A stretch of 64,000 nucleotides of DNA. Origin: Amanita rubescens. Taxonomy: Eukaryota > Basidiomycota > Agaricomycetes > Agaricales > Amanitaceae. The notes under the pieces were generated by a model. The model did no database searches and had not been told where the DNA came from. It saw only the letters and a list, made by a program, of their open reading frames with translations. Below, in pieces: positions 22,580-34,050 of this stretch; the first letter of the stretch is position 1, and every line of letters starts with the position of its first letter. A program made the translations under genes and the position numbers. Where the stretch lies: assembly GCA_015039365.1 (NCBI GenBank), contig WION01000281.1:1-64000 (forward strand). Reading direction: 5' to 3'.

Positions 22580-23430
22580 ACCCAGCGCCTCACAGTCATG
22601 CGTATCGGCCGTATCACAAGACAGTACTACGCAAAGCCTAGAAGCAGCCCCTATGAGCAAATCGGTGACCGCCCAGTCATAAGCTTCGGATTCGACCCCA
22701 ATGACAGGACTCCAGAACGTCTCCTCAGGTTCGTATCTGCTGCCCCGAGTCTTTTTCCCTCCTTATCAATCACACAAGGCCCACTTTTGCTCGACAACCA
22801 CACTCGACTACATCCTGTACCCTCGCATCAGGATTTGCCTCTCTTCATCACCCCAGAGACTGGTCCTTGGCACATGTTCGCTCTCCTTCCATCCGGTAAG
22901 CTTCGATCTCCTTCAATCTGTGCTTCTCACTCTTTAGTACCCTCCAGCCGCGAATTCGAATCCATCATAGCTTCCCTCTCGGATGCCCTGGACTTTTAGC
23001 CGCACCATCAGCAACCTTTCAGCTTCTTCTGCAACCGCCGACCATGTTGATTTCTATACCAGTCACGAAGGTCTCTTACTCGATTACGAACGTGCCATGA
23101 CTCGTTTCCCTCCCCGCTCCAAGCACACCCGATAGCTACAATACCTCCGCTTTTATGGGTCGGCGATAGAACCAGGCAGTTGGACGGTGAACATGTCCAG
23201 TATTTCCGTACCATCTGGATTCATTCAGGAACCCATGGATGTCAGAAACGGGTAGAGTGGCCCTCATTACGCGCTATGGTGCCCCCAAGGTACGTTTCCT
23301 CGTCTTAAATTCCTTCTTTCGCTAAACGTCGTTGATCCAGATTGGCGATCATTTACCGGCCCATATCAAAGCTGTATTAAACTCTGGAGATCCCGTTGCC
23401 TGGCTTTGCGATCCCATGCATGAGTGCGTT
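22580..23430 (+). pseudogene. class II DAHP synthase (shikimate pathway) remnant
   Basis: Broken copy of a class II 3-deoxy-7-phosphoheptulonate synthase, the first enzyme of aromatic amino acid synthesis. Recognisable blocks in order are VMRIGRITRQYYAKPRSSPY (22596-22655), GFDPNDRTPERLL (22690-22728), FYTSHEGLLLDYERAMTRFP (about 23052-23110), LITRYGAP-like ALITRYGAP (about 23262-23290) and IGDHLPAHIKAVLNSG with CDPMHE near 23342-23422. The blocks lie in different frames, with stops and missing segments between them. The N-terminal part and the catalytic C-terminal part are not recognisable, so the copy cannot make a working enzyme. Confidence 0.72.
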
Positions 23431-24989
23431 GCGCGATGTTCTTGTGCTCTCCAACTATCTCAAAAAATTTGATTTCCTTTTTTCTTCAGCACGCTCACTG
23501 GTGCCTTAGCAGGTTTGAAGAAACCTCGACGGAAAAGACATATACGAAAACTCTCGGCTACGTGGAGACTCGCAAATACCTCCTTGTTCAGTGTTTGCCT
23601 TCCTTTTTCTTGCGTTCGGACCATCCCCTTCGAAAAACTTGAACCTTGCGAGTGTTGTTGGCCCCCGGTTGTGGAAAAAAAAGAAAACAGATGTTTTAGA
23701 TTGGGACCGACTTCTATCGATACGGTAAGCATCGCTACCAATTTGCCCGTATTCATATCTATGAACATTCCTTGAAGTTTAGATGATGTTAGGATCCAGC
23801 CAGAAGGATGGCAAGGACCGCTTTGGGTGGATGGTTGTAATGCAAGGTGGATGACGTTTTCACCTGCGTGAGTCTGTGGTTGTTGAGCCGCTCTACTTCT
23901 CCGAGTGTTCCGCAAGTTGAGTTGTGTTTCTTTGTCCAGAAGCTCTGGACATCTAGTTGTACTTCGGTGCTGGAAAGAAAGGTCATACTCATTGACCTCA
24001 CGATTCCCTTGACGGTGAGCACAACATCATCACGCGTGGGTTGGGACCTCATTTTTCATACTCGTGACTAGTGGTGGGAGCCTCGTTCGACAATCGTCCT
24101 TGGCTTGTTTGTGCAATTGGTGTAATGGTAATCAGTCTACTCATGTCTCGTGCAAATTACCAGTTTTGTCTGTTCTATTGCCACCATTGTCATACTTTAT
24201 ATTACAACAATGTAAACCTTGTATTTCCAAGTATCCATCTTCGCGGAGTAAATTGCAAAAAAAGGGCCTCGAACCTGCCGTGCAAAGCAGCGGCCCATAT
24301 AATACCAAGTGTTCTGTTTATGCTATTGACCGCGAGAATCGACTTTTACTTATTGATGCACGTTTCAGTGAGCAACACAGCACCAGAGTAGAGAACGATA
24401 GAGATGACGGCGATGATGTCGCGATGCCAGCGCGATGCGTTTCAGTGACTGGTACAACGACGGCCTTGTTATCGGGACGTTACATACTCGTAATTTGTGG
24501 CTATTTGAGCAATCACGTGTTAGTTGAAGTTCAAATCGACACTGCGACGTTTACATTCTCCCCCAGCCCATTCACAATGTGCGCGATCGCCTCTCCCTTG
24601 CTGTCTACTTTCCCTCTGAATTTATGGTTTACTAGTGCTCATCTGCTCCGCCTGGCGAGTCAACATGCAATTCATACCTATATCACCAAACCCTGTCCCT
24701 GCTTTCGATCAAATCGCTCTCTTCTCCCTTGGCTCTTTCTCATACTGGCATCGTCTGGTATCATCTTCAACTTAGTCCGCCTCCCTGGCACTGCCAAGCA
24801 TTCGTCCCTTCTCATGTATGCCCTCACACGCGGATTCTTCTATTATTTTATTTTATTTGTATTCTCAACTGTTTCTCGCACTGCTCCCTCCCTCAGTCTC
24901 ATCTGTGGATTCTTCAACAGTTTCTTGCACGGCCCAAGTCTTTCTCGCATAACCCAGGGTTCCTTCTTCTCATGTGCAGATTTCCAGTC
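23431..24989. other. no supported gene
   Basis: A plus-strand frame of 532 codons (24064-25662) covers the right part, but its second half is satellite DNA and its first half shows no domain. From about 24790 the sequence is already Ser/Phe/Pro-rich and CT-rich, similar to the satellite that follows. Confidence 0.4.
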
Positions 24990-26700
24990 TTCTCCCTCAG
25001 CTTTCCCATCCTGTCTTCTCTCAAATCTCTGGGATTCTTATGTTCTTTTGCCTGCCCTTCAACCATTCCTCGAATGGCCCAGCTTTCCTATCTGGCGTTC
25101 CTCCCTTCCCATGTACGCCCTCCAGTCTTCTTTCAAACCTTTGGGATTCCCATGTTCTTTTGCCTGCGTCCCACCCGTTCCTCGAATGGCCGAGCTTTCC
25201 TATCCGGCGTTCCTCCCCTCTTATGTACGCCCAGTGATTCAAAGTTCAGTCCTTACGTTCTTTTGCCTGCCCTTCAACCGTTCCTCGAAGGGCCCAGCTT
25301 TCCTATCCGGCATTCCTCCCTTCCCATGTACGCCCTCCGGTCTTCTTTCAAATCTCTGGGATTCCCACGTTCTTTTGCCTGCGTCCCACCCGTTCCTCGA
25401 ATGGCCGACTTTCCTATCCGGCGTTCCTCCCCTCTTATGTACGCCTAGTGATTCAAAGTTCAGTTCTTACGTTCTTTTGCCTGCCCTTCAACCGTTCCTC
25501 GAAGGGCCCAGCTTTCCTATCCGGCATTCCTCCCTTCCCATGTACGCCCTCCGGTCTTCTTTCAAATCTCTGGGATTCCCACGTTCTTTTGCCTACGTCC
25601 CACCCGTTCCTCGAATGGCCGACTTTCCTATCCGGCGTTCCTCCCCTCTTATGTACGCCTAGTGATTCAAAGTTCAGTTCTTACGTTCTTTTGCCTGCCC
25701 TTCAACCGTTCCTCGAAGGGCCCAGCTTTCCTATCCGGCATTCCTCCCTTCCCATGTACGCCCTCCGGTCTTCTTTCAAATCTCTGGGATTCCCACGTTC
25801 TTTTGCCTACGTCCCACCCGTTCCTCGAATGGCCGACTTTCCTATCCGGCGTTCCTCCCCTCTTATGTACGCCTAGTGATTCAAAGTTCAGTTCTTACGT
25901 TCTTTTGCCTGCCCTTCAACCGTTCCTCGAAGGGCCCAGCTTTCCTATCCGGCATTCCTCCCTTCCCATGTACGCCCTCCGGTCTTCTTTCAAATCTCTG
26001 GGATTCCCACGTTCTTTTGCCTGCGTCCCACCCGTTCCTCGAATGGCCGACTTTCCTATCCGGCGTTCCTCCCCTCTTATGTACGCCTAGTGATTCAAAG
26101 TTCAGTTCTTACGTTCTTTTGCCTGCCCTTCAACCGTTCCTCGAAGGGCCCAGCTTTCCTATCCGGCATTCCTCCCTTCCCATGTACGCCCTCCGGTCTT
26201 CTTTCAAATCTCTGGGATTCCCACGTTCTTTTGCCTGCGTCCCACCCGTTCCTCGAATGGCCGACTTTCCTATCCGGCGTTCCTCCCCTCTTATGTACGC
26301 CTAGTGATTCAAAGTTCAGTTCTTACGTTCTTTTGCCTGCCCTTCAACCGTTCCTTGAAGGGCCCAGCTTTCCTATCCGGTGTTCCTCCCCTCTTATGTA
26401 CTCCCTCCGGTCTTCTTTCAAATCTCTGGGATTCTTAGGTTCTTTTGCCTGCCCTTCAACCGTTCCTTGAACGGCCCATCCCATCCTTTCTTCTCTCAAA
26501 TCTCTGAGATTCCCATGTTCTTTTGCCTGCCCCCCAACCGTTCCTCGAATGGCTCAGCTTTCCTATCCAGCGTTCATGTACGCCCTCCGGTCTTCTCTCA
26601 AAGCTCTGGGATTCTTGTGTTCTTTTGCCTGCCCCTCAACTGGATCCACGCCCTTCAACCGTTCCTTGAATAGCCCAGCTTTCCTATTCAGCATTCAGTC
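24990..26700. repeat. dimeric 214-bp satellite
   Basis: The core 25235-26330 consists of about five nearly identical 214-bp units, with boundaries such as CCTAGTGATTCAAAG at about 25446, 25660, 25874, 26088 and 26302. Each unit is a dimer of two related monomers of about 112 and 102 bp, both starting CGTTCTTTTGCCTGC and sharing CGTTCCTCGAA and TTTCCTATCCGGC. Diverged single monomers flank the core on both sides (24990-25235 and 26330-26700). Because 214 is not a multiple of three, the open frame shifts at every unit. This produces overlapping 142-codon frames that I treat as non-coding. Confidence 0.9.
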
Positions 26701-27231
26701 GGATTCTCGTGTCCTTAAGCATGCCCTAAACGGCTCACCTTCGTTCTGGTGTGCAGTCCCAGTCCTCTCCAATCTTGCACCACCCAGCATTCCTCCCTTC
26801 TCATGCACGGCCTCCTGTTTTTGTGTGCGCGAGCCAGCGTTCCTTCTCATGCGTGGATTCCCTTCTCGTGTGCGGGTTCTTTGTCCTTGCCCTTTGGCTG
26901 CTTGTGCGGTGTGGCATTCCTCCTCATGTGCCATCTGGTCTTCAAGCTTCTAGACGGTTCCTTGGATAGCCTAGCTTTCTCTGTTCTCTGTCTTGAATCC
27001 CAGGTTCTTATGTAGTTAGCAAGCATTCCTCCCTTCTCATGTGGATTCTTCTGACTTAGCATCCTTCCCTCATGTATGCCCTTTCTTGGCTGCTGTATCT
27101 GACACCCCTGGATTGTTTCATGTCCAACTGTTTTTGCCCTCTTTAATCTTGGTTATGACATAGGTAGTCAATGATATTATTGAAGGTTTTGGGATGGTTT
27201 CTGTCAACTGGGTGATGACCTAAAAAGGTAA
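26701..27231. other. degenerate CT-rich sequence
   Basis: This stretch keeps scraps of the satellite vocabulary (CCTCCCTTCTCATG, TTCTCATGC) but no regular unit. No gene is supported. Confidence 0.45.
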
Positions 27232-27670
27232 ATCCCAAAAAAGTAAACTGCACAGCCACAAAACTTGTGGCAACTTGAAAGCCTGTTGACTGAGATCCTT
27301 ATCCACTTCACAAGAATATAACTGCACAGCACGTTCACTTCTCGAATTATAAACTGCAAAGCCACACATTTGTGACGACTTGAGAGCTTGTTGACTCGGA
27401 TTCCTAATCCACTTCCCAAAAATATAAACTGTGCAGCCACAAAACTTGTGGAGACTTGACAGCTTGTTGACTGGGATCTTAATCCACTCCAAAAAAGAAT
27501 AAACTGCACAGCCTGTTCACTTGGATCCTGGTCTACTCCCCAAGATATAAACTGCAATGCCACACATTTATGACAACTTGAGAGCTCATTGACTGGGACC
27601 CTAATCCACTTGCCAAAATATAAAGTGAACAACGATGAAGCTTGTAGCAGCTTCTTGACTAGGATTAACT
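27232..27670. repeat. degenerate tandem repeat, about 60-90 bp unit
   Basis: At least five diverged units share ATAAACTGCACAGCCACA, ACTTGTGG and TTGTTGACTGGGAT with AATCCACTT. Spacing is irregular. The minus strand is open by chance over several units. Confidence 0.7.
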
Positions 27671-27689
27671 TGATCATGTAGACACAATT

Positions 27690-27990
27690 CTTAACAATGT
27701 GGCAAATGTTCCTGATTACTTCTCAACATCCGGGTGTGGGACACATTTGACAGGGTTACTTCTTAACAACATGGCATATGTTCCTGATTACTTCTTAGCA
27801 TGCAGGCATGCTATGCATTTGACAGGGTTACTTCTTAACTACACTGTGATATTGCCAATATTCCTTATCACTTGTTAAGTTCTTGCTGTGCAGGCATAGG
27901 TGCTTTTTGACAGGCTTACTCCCCAACCACACTGTGATATTGCATACATTCCTGATTACTTGTTAACATTTTGCCTTGGAGGTATATGTG
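27690..27990. repeat. degenerate tandem repeat, about 70-110 bp unit
   Basis: Three to four diverged units share ATTCCTGATTACTTGTTAAC or TTCCTGATTACTTCT, followed by TTTGACAGGGTTACTTC and CACTGTGATATTGC. It is a separate repeat from the one just to its left. Confidence 0.65.
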
Positions 27991-28706
27991 CTGATTGCCT
28001 GTATACCAGAAACTCAGCTAATGACTTCTTTACAGGCTGCCTATATTGCTGATAGCTCTTGCATAACAACTGCATGCGGGACAATCGGAATTGTCATGGC
28101 ATAGCTTCAGGAGGCTTATAAACCATAGGACTTTTCATCATTTGATTTGTAAGACTTAGTATGATGTATTCTGGAATCCTGATACTCAATCTTTCATGAC
28201 TTGGGACTTGTACAATGCCTCTAACATCTTATTGCCTTAGATGCAAAAGGCCTAAGATGTACTTGTGATTAAATTGACTGATCATTGTATATTCTACATG
28301 GTTTGACAAATTGCATAGTCTCATTAGCATGAGACCTGATAGACGACAGGACCAATGGGTGAATGGCTACACTAATCTAGTGTACTTGTAATGTATGTCA
28401 ATGACTAATGTTTGACCCAATGAAATTCAGGAGCCCTAACTCAAATGTACTTGTGATCATAAAGCCATTATTGTTTATAGTGAGGTAAATCTGGACAACA
28501 GGAAGTGGGATGCACTTGATATATGCATGGACTATGTTATATTGATTATTTTACTCTGTATTGTTATGCAACTTACGCTATCTGATGCTATTTCTTGACT
28601 TGTTTACCACTGATAATGCTCACTAGACAACTGACACAAATGTTGTCCTTGAAGTTCCTGTTGTAATATAGTTCTATTGTTTGTACACAAGTTCATAAGA
28701 CAGCAC
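27991..28706. other. AT-rich non-coding stretch
   Basis: No open frame longer than 60 codons and no clear repeat. It ends in the 25-bp sequence shared with 31877-31901 and 32434-32458. Confidence 0.5.
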
Positions 28707-28731
28707 AAGTTTTTTTGCAGGGTTGCTGATG
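28707..28731 (+). repeat. 25-bp repeat, copy 1 of 3
   Basis: It contains TTTTTTTGCAGGGTTGCTG. The same 25 bp occur exactly at 32434-32458 in the same orientation and at 31877-31901 inverted. It looks like an element end or a splice-acceptor-like sequence copied with the surrounding repeats. Confidence 0.8.
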
Positions 28732-28734
28732 TGG

Positions 28735-29224
28735 GCTCCAGTTGAAACGATCAGAAGAAGGCCGATGCGGAAGTGCGTTCGGCCAAAGGGGCTTCGGAGG
28801 TCAGTCCTGGGGGTGCCTCAGAGGCAGAGAGAGTGCCGAAGATGAAGGTGAACGAGCGGAAGGTGTCCGAAGCACCGAGGAACGAAGGGAACGGAAGGAA
28901 TCGAACTCGGAACGCAGATGGGGTGATAATTCGCTAACTACAACTATGTACACAATGGTATATATACTACGGAGGCACGAGGTGACCATGTGACAATTCC
29001 TGCACCGAGTCCGAGGCCTGTGCATGCGTCCGAACACAAACGATCATCCTCCGGGATCGAGCATAGGCTCGGAGTGCTTCGGGGAGCTTCGGAAGGTTTC
29101 GGAGATCGGTTCCAACGTAGCCGGAATCGGCTCGTTACACCGGCAACTGCAGTCCGGTTGCAACCGTTATCGGTCCGGTCCGGTTGCCGGTCTTTTTGAA
29201 AAGTTGCAACCGGACTTTGAAACA
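28735..29224. other. GC-rich island between AT-rich sequences
   Basis: About 490 bp that is much richer in G and C than either side, with many CCGAAG/CTTCGG words and GTCCGGTTGC words near the right edge (29150-29215). A plus-strand frame (28742-28993) encodes a charged low-complexity peptide. The sharp change in composition suggests a separate insertion, but I found no terminal repeats. Confidence 0.4.
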
Positions 29225-29473
29225 CTAAGGATATTCTCATGTCAGAATATGTTCTCATCATCAATCATCCACTATTATGATTGGTAGATGAGTATGAGAA
29301 TATGTCGAATATATTCTCATGTCAATATATTATCTCACACTCAATCATCCACTATTATGATTGGTTGAGAGACGAGTAAGTAACTGAGCGTTATTACATT
29401 AGTTAGTGTAAACTAATGATATCACTTATATTTACTATATACTGTATGTATATCGTATATTATAAGTTCAACA
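29225..29473 (-). repeat. probable 3' LTR remnant of the copia element
   Basis: Read on the minus strand, the polymerase frame is followed by a purine-rich tract (GAAGGGGAG) and then TGTTGAACTTATAATATACG. This is the usual order of polypurine tract and LTR start. The region holds two copies of CAATCATAATAGTGGATGA. No second LTR copy was found upstream, so the right boundary of the LTR cannot be proven. Confidence 0.45.
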
Positions 29474-29488
29474 CTCCCCTTCACTAAG

Positions 29489-31885
29489 TTATTTATTAGC
29501 TTTCAAAAGGGTAGTCAATTTATCATTTTCTCTTTCATAGTATTTAAAGATTTCTTCAAGATATCCTCGCACTTCAAGATCTTGAATCTTTTCAAATATT
29601 TTACTATGTTGTCCTGGGGACTTATTAAGGGTTTTACTTTTAATATAATTGGCAAAAGTTTGTGATGCCTTAATATGATTGCTTAATGATATTTGACTAT
29701 CATCTAGGATTAATCCCATCTTCATTCGGAATATTACAAATTTTGAATATGGTAGATTTTTGGTCATTATATCCGCAACTTGTTCATTGGTAGGAATGTA
29801 TGTGAGTTTAATTTTCTCACTTTCAACACATTCTCTAATGTAATGGAATCTTATATCAATATGTTTTGAACGATGTTCTTGTGCAGGATTACTAGCTAAG
29901 AACATTGCACCTTGATTGTCACAACATAAGAAAATAGTTTTAATTGGAAAATCAAGTTCACTCATAAGTGACTCAATCCAAACTATTTGTCTTGATGTAT
30001 CAGACATTGACATGTATTCTGCTTCAGTTGAAGACAGTGCCACTACTTTTTGTTTTCGTGAAACCCATGATATAGCTCCTCCTGCGAGTTTTACTATATA
30101 TCCAGTGACAGATTTTCTTGTAATCTTGTCAGCACCCCAGTCAGCATCAGTAAAAGCTACAAAGCCTTCTTTATTTAAACCATTATAAACTATTTTAGTT
30201 TGTACAGTGGTATTAACATAGCGTACTATGTATAATGCTTTCTGTATGTGTTCTTCATTTGGGTTTGCACAAAACTGAGACATTAATATTACTTGATAAG
30301 TAATATCAGGTCTTGTTCCTAATGCAAGATATAACAACGATCCTATTATTTGTTGAAAATAAGATCGCATCTCTGCTGTACATTCTTTTGTAGCAGCAGT
30401 TGGAATATATCCTGTTGGTAAAGGTGTACGAGTTGGTTTACAATTTTCTAAACCAAATCTTGTTACAACCTTTTTAGCATATGCATGTTGATCAATAATA
30501 AGAGTACCCATGTTCTTATTGTAATTGATTTGCATACCTAAGTATTCTTTAACTTTTCCAAGATCATGACATTCCCATTTCTTCATAAAAGCATTTTTAA
30601 CTTTATGAATTTCTGGTGTATTGTCACCCATGAAAAGCATGTCATCGACATATACTATACACACTATTATAGTGTCGTCTTCTCTTCTGACGTATACGCC
30701 AGAATCAGATAAACAGCGTATAAATCCTAAATCCTCTAAGGATTTATTAGCTTGTTTATTCCAGGCATATGAGGCTTGTTTAAGTCCATATATTGCCTTT
30801 TTAAGTTGGTAAACTTTTTGTTCTTGGCCTTTGACTACATAACCTTCTGGTTGTTGCATATAGATATCCGCTTCGAGATCTCCATACAAAAAGGCTGTTT
30901 TAACATCTAGTGCTTCAATATCCCATTTTTCTAGCACAGATATTGCTAACAAAAGGCGAATCGTTTCATATCTTGCCACTGGCGAAAATGTTTCATCATA
31001 GTCAAGTCCAGGTCTTTGAGAAAATCCTTTAGCGACAAGTCGAGCCTTCTTTCGACCGTCAGATTTAATGTCGTATACCCATCTACATTTAATAGGTGTA
31101 CGGTTATAAGGTAATTCTGTAAGCTCCCAGATTTTTCTATCATTCAATGATTTCATTTCATCATTCATTGCTGTCTCCCATTGTTCATAAGATTTGGGAT
31201 CAGCAATTTTGACTTTTTGAATATCTTTGTATTGATATTCTCTGATATTATCTCTTGAAATATCAATGGCAGGAATTGCTTGTGCGAGTAAGTAATTCAG
31301 AAAACCATTACCTTGCTCTTTAATGAGACATAACATTTCATTAATTTGAGCATTGTGTAATGTTGAATAAAGCAATTTAACTTTATCAATATGTTGTCGT
31401 ATTTTAGATCTAAGAGAATATCTGATTGTGACATCAAGTCTTGGATCAGATTTATCTTTTTCTTTAAGATCTTGAATCAATTCTCGAACAACATCTTGTT
31501 CTTCTGTAATTTCTTTTTCAATTTCTAATGGTGTTTTATTACCATAAGCATTGTCTTTCTGTATAACCGGTTTTCTAGATCTTTCAGATCTTCGAGTAGG
31601 TTCTACAGGTTTTTTAGCAGTTCCTTTGCCTTTTCCTTTAGTAGGTTTATCTTTAAGACTTTGTACAGGTAGATCTAATTCAATGCCTGTAGGTTGATCT
31701 AATTCAACACCTTTGTCTTTTGAAGATGTATCTTTCTTTTCAAAGAAAGATTCTAATTTATCATCCCATTTAGTGTCATCATCATCATCATCTGATGAAT
31801 CAGAACTAGGATGATTTTCAAAGTTGAAATCAAAGAAATCATCATCTGAATGCTGCTGTTCAGATGAAATATCTCCCATCAGCAA
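29489..31885 (-). mobile_element. 5'-truncated Ty1/copia pol (reverse transcriptase-RNase H)
   Basis: Open frame of about 798 codons. Residues about 235-480 are a copia-type reverse transcriptase: KCRWVYDIKSDGRKKARLVA, FSPVARYETIRLLLA, LDVKTAFLYGDL and the catalytic YVDDM. Residues about 590-710 are RNase H: FTDADWG, SSTEAEYM, CCDNQGA and HIDIRFHYIRE. An acidic, Lys-rich linker forms the N-terminus, and a 70-residue extension follows RNase H. Gag, protease and most of integrase are missing, and no 5' LTR is visible, so the copy cannot move alone. Base composition is far more AT-rich than in the neighbouring genes. The frame begins inside a 25-bp repeat shared with two other sites. Confidence 0.9.
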
Positions 31886-31901
31886 CCCTGCAAAAAAACT
31901 T
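31877..31901 (-). repeat. 25-bp repeat, copy 2 of 3 (inverted)
   Basis: Exact inverted copy of the sequence at 28707-28731. It overlaps the first codons of the truncated copia frame and so marks the breakpoint of the element. Confidence 0.8.
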
Positions 31902-32433
31902 ATGGCAACTTATGGCAACTTGTGGCAACTTATGAACTTATTGACTTGCCATTTATGGTAACTGATGGGGACTTATGACATCTTATGGACTTATAAACTT
32001 ATAGACTTGGCATCTTATGAACTTATGAACTTATTGACAAACTTACAAAAGAACTGATAGAGACTTATGATCCCATTGACCAACCTACAAAGGAACTGAT
32101 GTAGACCTATGATCCTATTGACCAACTTACTAAGGAACTGATGTAGACTAATAGAGACTTATGATCCTATTGACAGGCCTACAAACAAACTGATGGAGAC
32201 TGATGGAGACTGATGATCTTACTGACAGGGCAAAAACCTGGAAGAGTATCTTATGAACTCATGGACAAACTTTCCAAAGAGACTTTGGGTAACTGACAGT
32301 TACTTATGAACTCTTGGACAAACTTTCCAAAGAGACTTTGGGTAACTGACAGTTACTGACCCCAACTTGTTGACTATTAACTGGGGTGTCAGATAACTAG
32401 GGGTAGCTAATGATCTTAATCCAATAAGTTTGT
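31902..32433. repeat. degenerate short-unit repeats (ACTTATGGA type)
   Basis: Irregular runs built from ACTTATGG, ACTTATTGAC and GATCCTATTGACC words. One 54-bp block (AACTTTCCAAAGAGACTTTG plus flank) is duplicated near 32265-32360. No gene. Confidence 0.7.
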
Positions 32434-32458
32434 AAGTTTTTTTGCAGGGTTGCTGATG
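32434..32458 (+). repeat. 25-bp repeat, copy 3 of 3
   Basis: Exact copy of the sequence at 28707-28731 in the same orientation. It closes the degenerate repeat region. Confidence 0.8.
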
Positions 32459-32459
32459 C

Positions 32460-32570
32460 CTTCATTATCTGGTTATTGGGACTCTCCAGGGTGGTGGGAG
32501 GGTAGCACAGAAGGCTTAACTCCTAATTTAGGGTTAAGCATTTTTGGCTGACCCTGGTAGTACTCATGAG
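32460..32570. repeat. dispersed repeat with hairpin, related to 50890-51000
   Basis: About 100 bp resemble 50890-51000. Shared words include CCAGGGT, then AACTCCTAATTTAGGGTTAA with near-complementary arms (GGCTTAAC / GTTAAGC) that can fold. Confidence 0.6.
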
Positions 32571-32867
32571 GCCAGACTGGTCAGTGCATGCATTTGATGG
32601 CTGACCTGGCTGGACAGTAATGAGCCCAGACCTGCTGCACATTTATCTGTGTCCTGCCAGGCTGGATGCCCATTGTGATGAGCACAATTACTACCAAACA
32701 ACATGGCAGACATCTGGTATGTGTACTATGTGTGTGTTGTGTTGTCTAGGCTGGACAAAGGTTTATGAATGCTTGGTTGGTTTACATTTGTGATACTGCA
32801 TTTACTACTCAATCTGTGCCCTGCCATATTTGCCAGGACTGGCAAGTTGTGGTGTTTGGTGACCAAA

Positions 32868-33183
32868 AATTGACATCCTGTTATGTACTCAACATTCCCA
32901 TGCTATATAACATCATGTATATTGGCATTATGTTACCTACTCACATTCCCACACTAAAAAAATATTTAATCTTTGTCCCAAGCACTGATCACCATTTATT
33001 TAGATTATGATGAGCCCAGACCTACTGTACATGTGTCCAGCCTGGCTGGACACAGTCAGTAAATGCAGCAGTGCAAGATTAATTTTTTTTAGTGTGGGAA
33101 TGTGAGTAGGTAACATAATGCCAATATACATGATGTTATATAGCATGGGAATGTTGAGTACATAACAGGATGTCAATTTATGA
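32868..33183. repeat. inverted repeat with about 100-bp arms
   Basis: The arm 32868-32967 (TTGACATCCTGTTATGTACT ... CCCACACTAAAAAAA) returns as its reverse complement at about 33082-33183, nearly unchanged, around a spacer of about 115 bp. The spacer contains the perfect palindrome TGTCCAGCCTGGCTGGACA at 33034-33052. It is likely a MITE or fold-back element. Confidence 0.85.
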
Positions 33184-33529
33184 ATGATCATCTTAATGGC
33201 AGAATTAATATTACAAGTGGATTTATGCTGAATAAATACATATTTTTCAACACTGTACTATGTTTATAGTGGCATATGCAACTGTCCAGCTAGGCTGGAT
33301 ATGGTGGAGATGGCATGCCTCCAACTGGCAGTGGTGACATATTGAGACAAAGGGGGGTTAATCTTACATAGTGTGAGTAATGAACAGTGGGTGATAGTGA
33401 TAGATGTACTTGGCTATATGACATAGATTTAGATGCCTTATGCATCAACTGGCCGGCCAGGCCGGATATGGTGGATACTGCATGTGTATGGGCCTAGTCC
33501 CTGAATGGTCTGAGGAATGAACAAGCGAC

Positions 33530-33885
33530 CTGGCATTTACATCCTACACATCAACCGTCCGGCCTGGCCGGATACGGTTTAGATTTTGACCGGCTGAAGG
33601 AGGGGTGGTGATGAATCAGGACAATGGGTCCAGTCCTATTTTGATCCGAGCAAAGTTCGGCGATCAGAGTTGTAACAGCCCTTTGCTGCGTGTTTCCTTA
33701 CCACCATGATCGTAAAACATAAGATAAAACATAGGTGAACATAGCGTAATGTTATAGGTGAGTGCTCACTATACGCAGGGATTGAACTCATTGTCCCGGT
33801 TCATCACTGCCCCTCCCTTCAGCCGGTTGCTGGGTACCCCGTATCCGGCCAAGCTGGACAGTTGATGTGTAGGATGTAAATGCCA
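33530..33885. repeat. fold-back element with about 105-bp arms
   Basis: The left arm starts CCTGGCATTTACATCCTACA at 33530. The right arm ends with the reverse complement of that sequence at 33885. Inside the arms are CCGGCCTGGCCGGATACGG (left), its diverged partner (right), and ACCGGCTGAAGG with its partner. The central 140 bp are unrelated. Confidence 0.8.
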
Positions 33886-34050
33886 GGGGTGTTGAGATGT
33901 ACGCCATGCCTGATACGGTTCTCTCCCTCTATATCCATCGACAGCTGTCTCATTTATATGCCAGGATCATTCCAGTTCCATTATCATGAAAAGCTTCATT
34001 TATCTGCGTTTAAAAATAAACAGTCCTCACATATGGCTATATATAGTACG
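33886..34050. other. AT-rich 3' flank of the KOW gene fragment
   Basis: No gene or repeat is evident here. It lies directly 3' of the minus-strand KOW fragment. Confidence 0.4.

Noticed and set aside
24064..26470. Long overlapping plus-strand open frames (532, 239 and several 142 codons)
   Set aside because: They are products of the 214-bp satellite. The unit is not a multiple of three, so the frame rotates at every unit, and no domain is visible.
24990..26700. CRISPR-like array
   Set aside because: The repeats are tandem without unique spacers, the unit is over 100 bp, and the genome is eukaryotic.
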